From CAYLPJ01 sp964385465 (GTDB lineage: Bacteria; Planctomycetota; Phycisphaerae; SM23-33): a stretch of 64,000 nt of DNA. The notes beneath the pieces were generated by a model. It did no database searches, was not told the origin of the DNA, and saw only the letters and a list, made by a program, of their open reading frames with translations. Position 1 is the first letter of the stretch. Each line of letters opens with the position of its first letter. Below, in pieces: positions 27,046 through 34,861 of the stretch. The stretch spans positions 1 through 64,000 of the forward strand of contig CAYLPJ010000029.1 in NCBI GenBank assembly GCA_964385465.1, read 5' to 3'. The position numbers were made by a program, and so were the translations under genes.

Positions 27046-28530
27046 TCAGTCCAGCCTGGCCGCCAGCTTCGCGACGGCCTCGTCGATCTTGCCGTCGATC
27101 TTCAAAAGGTACCAGCTTGCCAGCACGGCCAGGGCGTCGGGATGGCGTTTGGCGTTGGCGACCACGTGGCGGAGCTTCGCGGCCGCGGCGGGGTCGCCGA
27201 AGTGGCCGAGTGCGAGGGCGGCGTCGATGGCCAGCTCCTCGTAGGGGCTCTGGAGCAGGGGCCGGACGAGGTCTCGTGCGGCGGGGTTTTTGGCCCGCAG
27301 CAACCCGGCGGCGACGGCGCGGGTGCGGGCGGTGGTACGGCCTTCGAGAAGCTTCTTGATCGCCGCGATGGCCTCGGGCGTGCCGATCTCGATCAGCCTG
27401 GCGGCGGCGCCGGCGGCGAGGTAGTGCTCCTTGCGCATACGCCGGGGCCTGGGCTCGACGCTGCGGACGATGGCGTCCAGCGCGGGGACGTAGAAGGCGG
27501 CATCGCCGTCGGCCTGGACGTCGGCGCCCGCGCGGTCGAGGATGTAGGCGACGACGACGGGGTGTTCGAGCTTGACGGCCTCGAGGGCCGCCCGCGACGC
27601 GCCGGGCCCGCCGACCTTCCGCGCCAGCTCGAACCGCGCCAGCACGCCGACGGGGTCGTCGCCCTCGGCGAGTGTGGGCAGGTATCCGCCCGCGTCGTCG
27701 CGATCGGCGAGGATCTTCAGCAGGCGGACGCCGAGGGCGCTTCTGCGGTTGGCGGCCACGGCCTCGCCCAATGCGGCGGCGCCGACCTTCGAGACGGCCG
27801 CGGCGGTCTTGTAGGCCGCCACGCGGACGTGCATCGGGCGCGTCGTCTGCCGGGCGAGTTCCAGCACGAACCCGACGGCGGGGGCGATCTTCTGCTTCTC
27901 GATCTGCTCCAGCACGGTCGCCAGGAGGGTCGCGGGGGTCTGGGGGTCGCGAAGCACCTTGCCGACGGCGGCGGCGTGCTCCCGCTTTCCCAGGCCGAGC
28001 AGGCACGTCTTGGCCAGCAGGGCCGTCGCCTCGTCGGCGGAGGTCGCCAGCTTCCGGAGCCACGGCGTGGCCGGGCCGGCCTGGCGGCGGTCGACCAGGG
28101 CGCGGGCGGCGAGGCACTGGACGTTCTCGTCGGAGACGGCCAGGGCGTCGGCGATCTGCTGATCGGTCAGCGTGCCGGCCTCGAGCAGGCGCCCCAGCGC
28201 CTCGGCCCGCACGGCCATGAAGGGGTCGGTCTTGATCCGCTCCAGCAGCACGGGCGTGGCGGCATTGGCGTCGAGCCCGGCCAGGGCGACCACGCCGAAA
28301 AGGCGGCGCTTCTTGTCGCCGCTGCGCGTCAGGGCCGTGAAGAGCGGCACCAGCGCCGGGTTCTCCGTCGTCCGCAGCGCCGCGAACATGCCGTTGGCCT
28401 TGGCCGGGTCCTCCAGCATCCCCAGCAGGTGGGCCATGCCCTCCCCCGAGATCGTCCCGTCCGAGGCGGTCTGGGCGGAGGCGGCGGCCGTGGCGGCCAG
28501 CAGGATCAGCGGGATCGCCCGGGCCTTCAT
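27046..28530 (-). CDS. Secreted HEAT-repeat protein
   Basis: A 494-residue protein with a signal peptide (MKARAIPLILLAATAAASA) and about ten degenerate helical repeats of the HEAT type. These have recurring A-V-x-A-L/A-L-G patterns such as VVALAGLDANAATPVL and IDAALALGHFGDPAAAAKL. ATG 28530 has GGGAGGTG just upstream and overlaps the stop of the SGNH gene (ATGA). HEAT solenoids bind proteins or other polymers; the partner is unknown. Co-transcription with a glycoside hydrolase and an SGNH hydrolase suggests a scaffold or binding role in polysaccharide processing. Confidence 0.82.
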   Translation of the reverse strand: MKARAIPLILLAATAAASAQTASDGTISGEGMAHLLGMLEDPAKANGMFAALRTTENPALVPLFTALTRSGDKKRRLFGVVALAGLDANAATPVLLERIKTDPFMAVRAEALGRLLEAGTLTDQQIADALAVSDENVQCLAARALVDRRQAGPATPWLRKLATSADEATALLAKTCLLGLGKREHAAAVGKVLRDPQTPATLLATVLEQIEKQKIAPAVGFVLELARQTTRPMHVRVAAYKTAAAVSKVGAAALGEAVAANRRSALGVRLLKILADRDDAGGYLPTLAEGDDPVGVLARFELARKVGGPGASRAALEAVKLEHPVVVAYILDRAGADVQADGDAAFYVPALDAIVRSVEPRPRRMRKEHYLAAGAAARLIEIGTPEAIAAIKKLLEGRTTARTRAVAAGLLRAKNPAARDLVRPLLQSPYEELAIDAALALGHFGDPAAAAKLRHVVANAKRHPDALAVLASWYLLKIDGKIDEAVAKLAARLD

Positions 28531-29108
28531 GCCGCACCTCCCGTGTGGCTGCGGAGGCATTGGACGACCTTGGCGGCCAGCACGCGGTTTCCCTCGTCGG
28601 TCATGTGCACGCCGTCGTCGCCGATGCAGCTTTCCCGTCCGGCGGCCTCGACGGCGGCGTTGAGGTCGCAGACGGGGACCTCCGCGGCGGCGGCGATCTC
28701 GGCGGCGGCGGCGTTGTAGGCCTCGACGTCCTTCTCGAACCGGTCGAAGCCCTTGGTCGCGTGGTGGCGGGCGTGGATGACCGGCGTGGTGGTCGCCCAG
28801 AGCAGCGGGAGCGTGCGGTACTTGATCTGGCTGACGATCTCGGCGAGGTTCATGCGGTAGTCCTTCAGCGGCACCTGCCGGCGGTCGCTGCCGAACTCGC
28901 GCTTGATATCGTGCAGCCCGCAGTTGAGCAGGACGACGCCGGCGCCGCCCGCGGCGTCGAGGTAGTCCGGCAGATTCGCCAGCACGTTCGCGCTGTCGCC
29001 GCCGTTGCCGGGGTTGTGCACCACCTCGGCCTCGCCGGCGAGGGCGTCGGCGACCGGCGGCGTGTAGCCGATCGAGATCGAATCACCGATGATGAGGATG
29101 CGTTCCAT
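28527..29108 (-). CDS. SGNH/GDSL-family hydrolase
   Basis: A 193-residue esterase/lipase-fold protein without a signal peptide. The nucleophile is S10 in GDSIS. The oxyanion residues are in the GNGG segment (residues ~35-38) and in GLHD (64-67), where the family usually has G-x-N-D. The catalytic pair is D165 and H168 (DDGVH). Likely reactions are deacetylation or ester hydrolysis of carbohydrates. It is the first gene of the operon that continues with the HEAT-repeat, glycoside hydrolase and isomerase genes. Confidence 0.88.
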   Translation of the reverse strand: MERILIIGDSISIGYTPPVADALAGEAEVVHNPGNGGDSANVLANLPDYLDAAGGAGVVLLNCGLHDIKREFGSDRRQVPLKDYRMNLAEIVSQIKYRTLPLLWATTTPVIHARHHATKGFDRFEKDVEAYNAAAAEIAAAAEVPVCDLNAAVEAAGRESCIGDDGVHMTDEGNRVLAAKVVQCLRSHTGGAA

Positions 29109-29147
29109 GATGCTCCGGCGGTTGGGTGTCGCGGGTTCGCTGGGTCA

Positions 29148-29176
29148 GTGGTAGCGTCTGTGGAGCGGAATCGCAA
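29148..29176 (-). promoter_or_regulatory. Putative promoter of the SGNH-HEAT-GH-isomerase operon
   Basis: TTGCGA (29176-29171), a 17-base spacer and TACCAC (29153-29148), read leftward. The transcript would start about 30 bases before the SGNH start codon. Confidence 0.35.
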
Positions 29177-29304
29177 CGGTTCGTTGGGGGCAGTGCGCCG
29201 AGGGCGCGAGACGTGCGCGGCGCGTGCTGTCCGCCGGGTCCGCCGGACGGTTCGCCGCGGTCCTCACCGGGCTGCCCGCACAGGGGGAGTGCGGCGCCCC
29301 GCGG

Positions 29305-30360
29305 TCAGCTTTCGACGCCGGCGGCCGCGGGGGCCTGGTCGTAGTCCTCGGCGCGGGGCTCCTTGACGGCGTCGATGAGCATGTCCACGACGTTGTCGGG
29401 CGAGACACCCTCGGCGTCGGCGTTGAAGTTCGTGAAAATGCGGTGCCGCAGCACCGGGTGGGCGACGGCGCGGACGTCTTCGGCGGCGACGTTGAACCGC
29501 CCGTGCAGCAGCGCCCGGCTCTTGGCGCCCAGGACGAGGTACTGGGCCGCGCGAGGCCCGGCGCCCCAGGTGAGGTAGTTCTTGACGAACTCCGGTGCCG
29601 TGCCGTCGCCCGGGCGCGTCGCCCGGGTCAGATTCACCGCGTAGTCCACCACGTGCTGGCTGACGGGGATCTTCCGGACGATCCGCTGGAGGGCGAGGAT
29701 GTCCTCGGCGCCGAGGACGCTCTCGGGCTCGGCGTTGACGTCGGTGGTGGTGGACTTGACGATCAGTCGCTCCTCGTCGAGGGAGGGGTAGTCGACCATG
29801 ACCATGAACATGAAGCGGTCGAGCTGGGCCTCGGGCAGGGGGTAGGTGCCCTCCTGCTCGATGGGGTTCTGGGTGGCCAGCACGAAGAAGGGCAGGTCCA
29901 GGTCGTAGCTGTCGCCGCCGGCGGAGATGTGGTACTCCTGCATGGCCTGGAGCAGGGCGGCCTGGGTCTTCGGCGGCGTGCGGTTGATCTCGTCGGCGAG
30001 GATGATGTTGGCGAAGATCGGCCCCTTGACGAACCGGAACGCCCGCCGCCCGGTCGTCAGGTCTTCCTCGATCACCTCCGTGCCGGTGATGTCCGAGGGC
30101 ATCAGGTCCGGCGTGAACTGGATGCGGTTGAAGTCGAGCTTCAGCACCTTGGCCAGCATGGAGATCATCAGCGTCTTGGCCAGGCCCGGCACGCCGACCA
30201 GCAGGCAGTGGCCCCGGCTGAGCATCGCCTGCATCAGAAGCTCGATCACGGCGTCCTGGCCGATGACGACCTTGTGCAGCTCGGCCAGCATCTTCGCCTT
30301 GGCCTTGTTGAGGTTCTCGATGATCCGAACGTCCGCCGGACGCTTCTGGCCTTCCGTCAT
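29305..30360 (-). CDS. MoxR-family AAA+ ATPase
   Basis: A 351-residue cytoplasmic ATPase. Walker A is G56-V-P-G-L-A-K-T63, and Walker B is IILADEIN with D123 and E124. Sensor 1 lies in FVLATQNP and the lid domain at the C-terminus is complete. MoxR proteins act as chaperone-like factors that insert metals or mature partner proteins, usually with VWA proteins. Here the usual neighbours (DUF58, BatA, VWA) are not adjacent; VWA proteins occur at 42388 and 55655. The start has AAAGGAGATC eight bases upstream. Downstream there is a 196-base gap to the SGNH gene. Confidence 0.93.
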   Translation of the reverse strand: MTEGQKRPADVRIIENLNKAKAKMLAELHKVVIGQDAVIELLMQAMLSRGHCLLVGVPGLAKTLMISMLAKVLKLDFNRIQFTPDLMPSDITGTEVIEEDLTTGRRAFRFVKGPIFANIILADEINRTPPKTQAALLQAMQEYHISAGGDSYDLDLPFFVLATQNPIEQEGTYPLPEAQLDRFMFMVMVDYPSLDEERLIVKSTTTDVNAEPESVLGAEDILALQRIVRKIPVSQHVVDYAVNLTRATRPGDGTAPEFVKNYLTWGAGPRAAQYLVLGAKSRALLHGRFNVAAEDVRAVAHPVLRHRIFTNFNADAEGVSPDNVVDMLIDAVKEPRAEDYDQAPAAAGVES

Positions 30361-30491
30361 GCCCTGATCTCCTTTGCCCGGGCAAAGCCCGGCCGCACCG
30401 CGATACCGCTACCGTACTTCAACACCGCCACGTTCTCCAGGTTGCCCCGGCTTGGCTCGGGGCCCCGCCGCGCCGGCAAGTTTGCGCCCCC

Positions 30492-30521
30492 TTGGCCGTT
30501 CCGGGCGTCCCGCGGTAGAAT
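30492..30521 (+). promoter_or_regulatory. Putative promoter of the Uma2 gene
   Basis: TTGGCC (30492-30497), an 18-base spacer and TAGAAT (30516-30521). Transcription would start near 30528, about 30 bases before the start codon. Confidence 0.42.
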
Positions 30522-30558
30522 AGGCAAGGGACGAGTCCAGCGCGCAAGGGCGATAACC

Positions 30559-31098
30559 ATGACGACGACCAACGCGATCACGGCCGAGCAGTTGTTCCAG
30601 ATGGACCTCGACGCGCCGTGCGAGCTTCTGCGGGGAGAACTGCGGATGATGACACCGGCGGGCGGGTTGCATGGGCGGATCGCGGGCAACGCGTACTTCG
30701 CCCTTCGGACGCATGTCGAGCAGCACGGCGCAGGCGTTCTGTATGCCGCCGAGACCGGTTTCGTGCTGGCACGCGAGCCGGATACCGTTCGCGCGCCGGA
30801 CGTGGCCTGGCTGTCCGCCGAACGGGGGGGCGAGGAAACCCCCGCGTTCATCGAGGGCCCGCCCGACCTGGCCGTCGAGGTCGTCTCGCCGAGGGATTCC
30901 CGGGCGAAGGTTACCGAGAAGGCCAAGGACTGGCTCGATGCGGGGACGCGGCTGCTCTGGGTGGTCTGGCCGAAGACGCGGACGGTGTCCGTCCACGAGC
31001 CCGGCCGGGACGTCCGCACGCTTGGCGAAGGGGACATCCTCGACGCCGGCGACCTCCTGCCCGACTTTCAGTGCCCGGTCGAGCGACTTTTCGCCTGA
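30559..31098 (+). CDS. Uma2-family (DUF820) restriction-endonuclease-fold protein
   Basis: A 179-residue protein of the Uma2 family, which has a PD-(D/E)XK nuclease fold. The catalytic-type residues are present: D81 in RAPDVAW, E107 in LAVEVVSP, and Lys residues 117-121 in the following helix. The family is strongly amplified in cyanobacteria and planctomycetes and is associated with mobile DNA, but its substrate is not established. It stands alone, with the TPR gene converging 20 bases away. No toxin or antitoxin partner is visible. Confidence 0.88.
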   Translation: MTTTNAITAEQLFQMDLDAPCELLRGELRMMTPAGGLHGRIAGNAYFALRTHVEQHGAGVLYAAETGFVLAREPDTVRAPDVAWLSAERGGEETPAFIEGPPDLAVEVVSPRDSRAKVTEKAKDWLDAGTRLLWVVWPKTRTVSVHEPGRDVRTLGEGDILDAGDLLPDFQCPVERLFA

Positions 31099-31118
31099 CC
31101 GCCAGGTGCGGGCGCGGG

Positions 31119-32366
31119 TCAGCCGGCGGGCGTGACGGGGGCCGGCTCGGGTTGCGGCTCGGGCGTGGCGGGTTCCTGTTGATCGCCGGCACCGAGCTTG
31201 CCTTCGACGAGGCCCGTGGGAAGCATGCCGTCCCAGAAGGTCTCGACGGCCTCGGCGAGGCGGGCGTCGTTCTTGGCGACGGCGGCGTCGAGGGCGGCCT
31301 CGAGGGCCTTGGTGGTGGCGGCGACGTCGCGGTTCTTGCTGAACCATCGGAAGTAGGCGAGCATGAGTTGGGCTTCGCCGTCGCCCGGTTGCGTTCCGAC
31401 ATGGTCCTCGAGGTTGACCAGGTGCTTGGCGTAGAGGGCTTCGTCGCCGTAGAAGCCGCGGGGGCGGAGGTTGGTCAGCGGCAGCTCGGGCATGAACCGC
31501 AGGGTCTGCTGGAGGAAGTAGGCGCCCTTGGCGTAGGTGTACCTCGATAGGGCGAACTGCGCGTGGGCCAGGCAGAGGAAGCTCTCGGGATCCTGGTCGC
31601 CGAGATCGTTGGCGATCTGGAAGTCCGCGTAGGCGCTGCGGAAGTCGCCGGCGCGGAACGACGCGTCCCCCCGCTGCATGAACTCGCGGTAGCGGCTGGG
31701 CGTCTTGGGGACCAGCGAGGTGATCGGCTTGCTCCGGTCGGCCAGCAACGACGCCGACGCCGCCTCCAGGGCCTGGACGTACGCCCGCGCCGCGCCGAAG
31801 GCCGTGTCGTCCTGCCGCAGCAGCGCCGACCCCACGCCCGGACCGCTGATTTCCTCCAGCAGGCTGGCGGCCTCGGTGGTCAGTTTCGCCCCGGCCCTCG
31901 CCGCCGCGAGGGTTGCCGGCGTCGCCTCCGGGCCGGCGATGAGTTGCCCGCCGGTCAGGCTGCGGCTGCTCCTGCCCGTCGGCCGCACGCTCGGAGACGA
32001 ACGGCGGATCGAGTGGGAGCCGCGGCTGCTGTTGGTGTCCGAGAGCAGGTTGCCCCGGACCTGTCGAGCGTGGCGGCCCACGGCCGAGGAAAGGTTCGGG
32101 CGGGAGACCGTCAGGTTCGAGCGGGAGACACTGCTTCGCAGGACGTTGCCCCCGCCCAGCGCGCCGCCGCCCGAGGAGATGCCGCCGAGGCCGTAGGAGT
32201 ACGACCGGAAGGTCCCGGTGCTGCCCTGACCTACCCGGGACAGGCTGCCGGGACTGCTGACCTGGACGCGGTTGCGGCTCTGGGCCGGCAGGGGTCCCGC
32301 CGCGACGGCCAGGCACACCCCCAGAACCGCCACCCGCGTCGCCGTGTGATATCGCCGTGGAATCAT
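31119..32366 (-). CDS. Secreted TPR protein with Ser/Arg-rich N-terminal region
   Basis: A 415-residue protein. The signal peptide spans residues 1-29 (ending PAQS). Residues ~30-150 are low-complexity, rich in Ser, Arg, Gly and Asn, with repeated S-R-x-N-L pieces. Residues ~155-210 are helical. Residues ~225-385 hold tetratricopeptide-like helices (YREFMQRGDASFRAGDFRSA, ESFLCLAHAQFALSRY). The tail is Pro/Glu/Thr-rich. It is likely an envelope protein that assembles complexes; no enzyme motif is visible. The start has GGGGAGG upstream, and a perfect TATAAT lies about 64 bases further up. Confidence 0.82.
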   Translation of the reverse strand: MIPRRYHTATRVAVLGVCLAVAAGPLPAQSRNRVQVSSPGSLSRVGQGSTGTFRSYSYGLGGISSGGGALGGGNVLRSSVSRSNLTVSRPNLSSAVGRHARQVRGNLLSDTNSSRGSHSIRRSSPSVRPTGRSSRSLTGGQLIAGPEATPATLAAARAGAKLTTEAASLLEEISGPGVGSALLRQDDTAFGAARAYVQALEAASASLLADRSKPITSLVPKTPSRYREFMQRGDASFRAGDFRSAYADFQIANDLGDQDPESFLCLAHAQFALSRYTYAKGAYFLQQTLRFMPELPLTNLRPRGFYGDEALYAKHLVNLEDHVGTQPGDGEAQLMLAYFRWFSKNRDVAATTKALEAALDAAVAKNDARLAEAVETFWDGMLPTGLVEGKLGAGDQQEPATPEPQPEPAPVTPAG

Positions 32367-32429
32367 GGTCGTCCTCCCCGCCCGCGCGGCCTCGATCCGG
32401 CCGCGCCGTAATGTTTCTTTTCCTTATGT

Positions 32430-32435
32430 ATTATA
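32430..32435 (-). promoter_or_regulatory. Consensus -10 box upstream of the TPR gene
   Basis: A perfect TATAAT on the minus strand within a short AT-rich patch (about 32410-32436), which is striking in this GC-rich DNA. No convincing -35 box was found 16-18 bases upstream. Confidence 0.45.
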
Positions 32436-32477
32436 CGCCGCGGACCGCCGGATGTCTCGCCGCAGATCGGCGGGGTG

Positions 32478-32507
32478 TTGCCCGCCGGCCGTGCTGCCCG
32501 GTACCGT
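32478..32507 (+). promoter_or_regulatory. Putative promoter of the DUF2723 gene
   Basis: TTGCCC (32478-32483), an 18-base spacer and TACCGT (32502-32507). The -10 match is only partial. It would start transcription about 36 bases before ATG 32550. Confidence 0.3.
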
Positions 32508-32549
32508 ATGCCGGGCGCCGCTGCCCACGGACCTTCGGAGACGCTCGCC

Positions 32550-34097
32550 ATGGACGCCGATATCTTTGACGCATCGAGGCCGCCGGGGTTCCGCCGCCGA
32601 CGCGGGGTTGGGCTGTACCTCGGCGTGTTCGCCGCCTTCCTGCTGCTCTACGCGCTGACGACCCAGCACGGGCCGGCATGGCAGGACAGCGGCATCTTCC
32701 AGAACCGAATCCGCCGATTCGACCTTACCGGGCAGATGGGCCTGGCGCTCGCCCACCCGCTGCTGATCCTGCTGGGCAAGGCCTTCAGCGCCCTGCCCTT
32801 CGGGGGGCTGGCATGGCGGATGAACCTCGTCTCCGCCGTCTGCGGCGCCCTCGCCGTCGCCAACGTCGCCCTGCTGGTCCGGCGCCTGGAGCCCCGGCGC
32901 CCCGCGGCCGCGTGGTTCGCAGCCGGGGCGCTCGGCCTGGCGCACACGCCGTGGTGGCTTTCGACGATCTGCGAGAGCCAGATGGTCCACGCCGCGGTGT
33001 TCACCGCCGAACTGCACGTACTGCTGAGCCTGCTCCGCGCCCCCCGTCCGGGCTGGGCGCTGCTGCTGGGAGTGGCCAACGGCCTGGCGCTGACGGCGCA
33101 CAACCTGGCGCTGCTGGCGCTGCCGGTCTACGTCCTGACGGTGGGCGTGCTGTGCGTGCGCGGCCGGATTGCGTGGTCGGCGCCGGCGCTGCTGGCGGTC
33201 GGCTGGGCGGTGGGGGGCTCGGGGCTGCTGGCGCTGGTGGCCCGCGAGGCCCGCGCCGAGGGGCTCGGGCCGGCGGTGGCGTCGGCGTTGTTCGGGCGGC
33301 GATGGCGGGCGGACGTGCTGGGCGGCTCGGGGCGGGCGGTCGCGATGGGGCTCGGCTACGTCGCGTACAACCTGCCCAATCTCGTCCTCCCGCTGGCCGC
33401 GGCGGGGCTGGTCGGCCTGTGGCGAAGGCAGCGGGGCGCCGGCGTCGCACTGACCGCGTTGGGCGGCGTCGCGCTGCTCTTCGCCGTCCGCTACACCGTG
33501 GCCGACCAGTTCATGTTCTTCGGCCCCTTCTACGCCGTCGCCGCCGTGCTGGGCGGGCTCGGCTTCGCCGCGGCCGAGCGGCGCGGCGGGGGCCTGCCCT
33601 CGGCCGCCCTGGCCGCGCTGCTGCTGGGCCCGACGCTCTACGCCGTCATGCCCCCGGTGGCCCGGATGGCGTCGCTGCCCGTGCCCGGCCGAAAGGACCT
33701 GCCCTTCCGCGACCCGGCGCGGTACTGGCTGAGCCCGTGGAAGGGGCGTGAGGACTCGGCCGAGCGGTTCGCCCGCGCGGCGCTGGCGGAGGTTCCCGGC
33801 GGCGCGACGATCGTCGCCGACAGCAGCAGCGGCCCGCCGCTGGCGTGGGTTCGGGAGGTCGAGGACGTGGCCCCGTCGGTTCGCGTTCTTGTCCACCCCT
33901 CGCCGGGGGAATTGCCCCCGGGCACGCCGGACGTGTTCGCCGTGTCCGACAGGCCCGGCTACCGCCCGGACTGGCTGGCCAAGGCCGCCCGCCTCGAGCG
34001 CCCCGAGGGCGCCCTGCTGCATCGCGTGATCTGGCGGGATGCGGCGGACCGGGCCGGCGGAACCGCGGCGTCGCCTTCGGGCGCGCCGGAGAAATAG
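32550..34097 (+). CDS. DUF2723 polytopic membrane protein (PMT/GT-C-like)
   Basis: A 515-residue integral membrane protein with about nine hydrophobic helices in its first ~370 residues and a soluble C-terminal part. The N-terminal block QHGPAWQDSGIFQNRIRRFD, with an early acidic residue in the first periplasmic loop, and the following HPLLILLGKAF helix match the DUF2723 family. That family is related to GT-C glycosyltransferases that use polyprenyl-linked sugars. The role is probably extracytoplasmic glycosylation; donor and acceptor are unknown. ATG 32550 is chosen because the preceding in-frame codons do not look like a transmembrane leader and CGGAG lies upstream. Confidence 0.82.
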   Translation: MDADIFDASRPPGFRRRRGVGLYLGVFAAFLLLYALTTQHGPAWQDSGIFQNRIRRFDLTGQMGLALAHPLLILLGKAFSALPFGGLAWRMNLVSAVCGALAVANVALLVRRLEPRRPAAAWFAAGALGLAHTPWWLSTICESQMVHAAVFTAELHVLLSLLRAPRPGWALLLGVANGLALTAHNLALLALPVYVLTVGVLCVRGRIAWSAPALLAVGWAVGGSGLLALVAREARAEGLGPAVASALFGRRWRADVLGGSGRAVAMGLGYVAYNLPNLVLPLAAAGLVGLWRRQRGAGVALTALGGVALLFAVRYTVADQFMFFGPFYAVAAVLGGLGFAAAERRGGGLPSAALAALLLGPTLYAVMPPVARMASLPVPGRKDLPFRDPARYWLSPWKGREDSAERFARAALAEVPGGATIVADSSSGPPLAWVREVEDVAPSVRVLVHPSPGELPPGTPDVFAVSDRPGYRPDWLAKAARLERPEGALLHRVIWRDAADRAGGTAASPSGAPEK

Positions 34098-34108
34098 ACC
34101 GTCCCCCG

Positions 34109-34137
34109 CGGGCCGACGTCGCGGGTCGGTCGGCCCG
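34109..34137. terminator. Hairpin in the convergent DUF2723 / PEP-CTERM junction
   Basis: CGGGCCGAC (34109-34117) and GTCGGCCCG (34129-34137) form a perfect 9-base-pair stem with an 11-base loop. No T-tract follows on either strand. Its position in a 69-base convergent gap suggests a terminator-like function. Confidence 0.4.
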
Positions 34138-34166
34138 TCGCCCCCCCGTGGTTCAGCTCAACCGTC

Positions 34167-34634
34167 CTACCGCCTGCGTCGGCGGCGGAGCAGGACGCCG
34201 ACCCCGCCGAGAGCCAGCAGCCCCGCGGTGATCGGCTCGGGGACGATGATCGAGTAGAAGTTCGAGTCGGACATCGGGTTGGCCCCGAAGATGTACGTGT
34301 CCGGCTGGTAGACCACGCCGTCGGACCACAGGTTCTGGGTCGGGCCGTTGTCCTTGTCGGTATTGAACGTGCGGACGTACTCGGCGCCTTCCAGAAGGGC
34401 CGGGACCGAACCGATGACGTACTCCCGGTCGGAGAAGTAGTAGTTGTCGGCCGTCAGCCCGCCGGCCTGCGTGGCCAGCGGGTCGGTGTTGGCGTCGAAC
34501 ACTCCGATCGGTGCGCGGTTGCCCGACTGCCCGTTCTCCCGATCGACCGAAAGGATGATGTCCGCCCGGGCCGCGCCGACCGCGCAGAACACAATGACCG
34601 CCGCCGTGAGAAAACCCCTCGCGTTCGTCTTCAT
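34167..34634 (-). CDS. PEP-CTERM sorting-signal protein
   Basis: A 155-residue exported protein. ATG 34634 is preceded by a perfect AGGAGG six bases away. Residues 1-25 form a signal peptide. The C-terminus is a classic PEP-CTERM tripartite signal: VPEP at about residue 131, a hydrophobic helix (ITAGLLALGGVGVLL) and a run of six arginines. Such proteins are recognised by exosortase and processed for surface or exopolysaccharide-linked display; an exosortase must be encoded elsewhere. The middle domain (about 105 residues) has no recognisable family. Confidence 0.9.
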   Translation of the reverse strand: MKTNARGFLTAAVIVFCAVGAARADIILSVDRENGQSGNRAPIGVFDANTDPLATQAGGLTADNYYFSDREYVIGSVPALLEGAEYVRTFNTDKDNGPTQNLWSDGVVYQPDTYIFGANPMSDSNFYSIIVPEPITAGLLALGGVGVLLRRRRRR

Positions 34635-34820
34635 CACGTGCCTCCTGACATGCCGTGTCGCCCGGCTCCCGGTCAGCGTCCCTCTGCCCCGTTGTTCAGA
34701 TTCTGTAAAGACCATTCCCGCCGCCTCTTGCCTTCATTTGGGGCCGCTGCGGGGGCCGCCGGTCGCGCCGGGCCTGGTAGAGAACGGGCCCGGCCGCTTC
34801 GGGTTTGAGGTGATGGGGCG

Positions 34821-34826
34821 TACAAT
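34821..34826 (+). promoter_or_regulatory. Possible -10 box for the second propeller gene
   Basis: TACAAT on the plus strand, about 36 bases before ATG 34862. A -35 candidate (TTCGGG, 34798-34803) is poor. Confidence 0.3.
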
Positions 34827-34861
34827 CGGTCCCGCACGCCGCGGACACGCCAGGAGAAGCC

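Noticed and set aside
30559..31098. Uma2 protein as part of a toxin-antitoxin or defence module
   Set aside because: Neighbours are an envelope TPR protein and MoxR on the opposite strand. No partner gene is present, so no system can be claimed.
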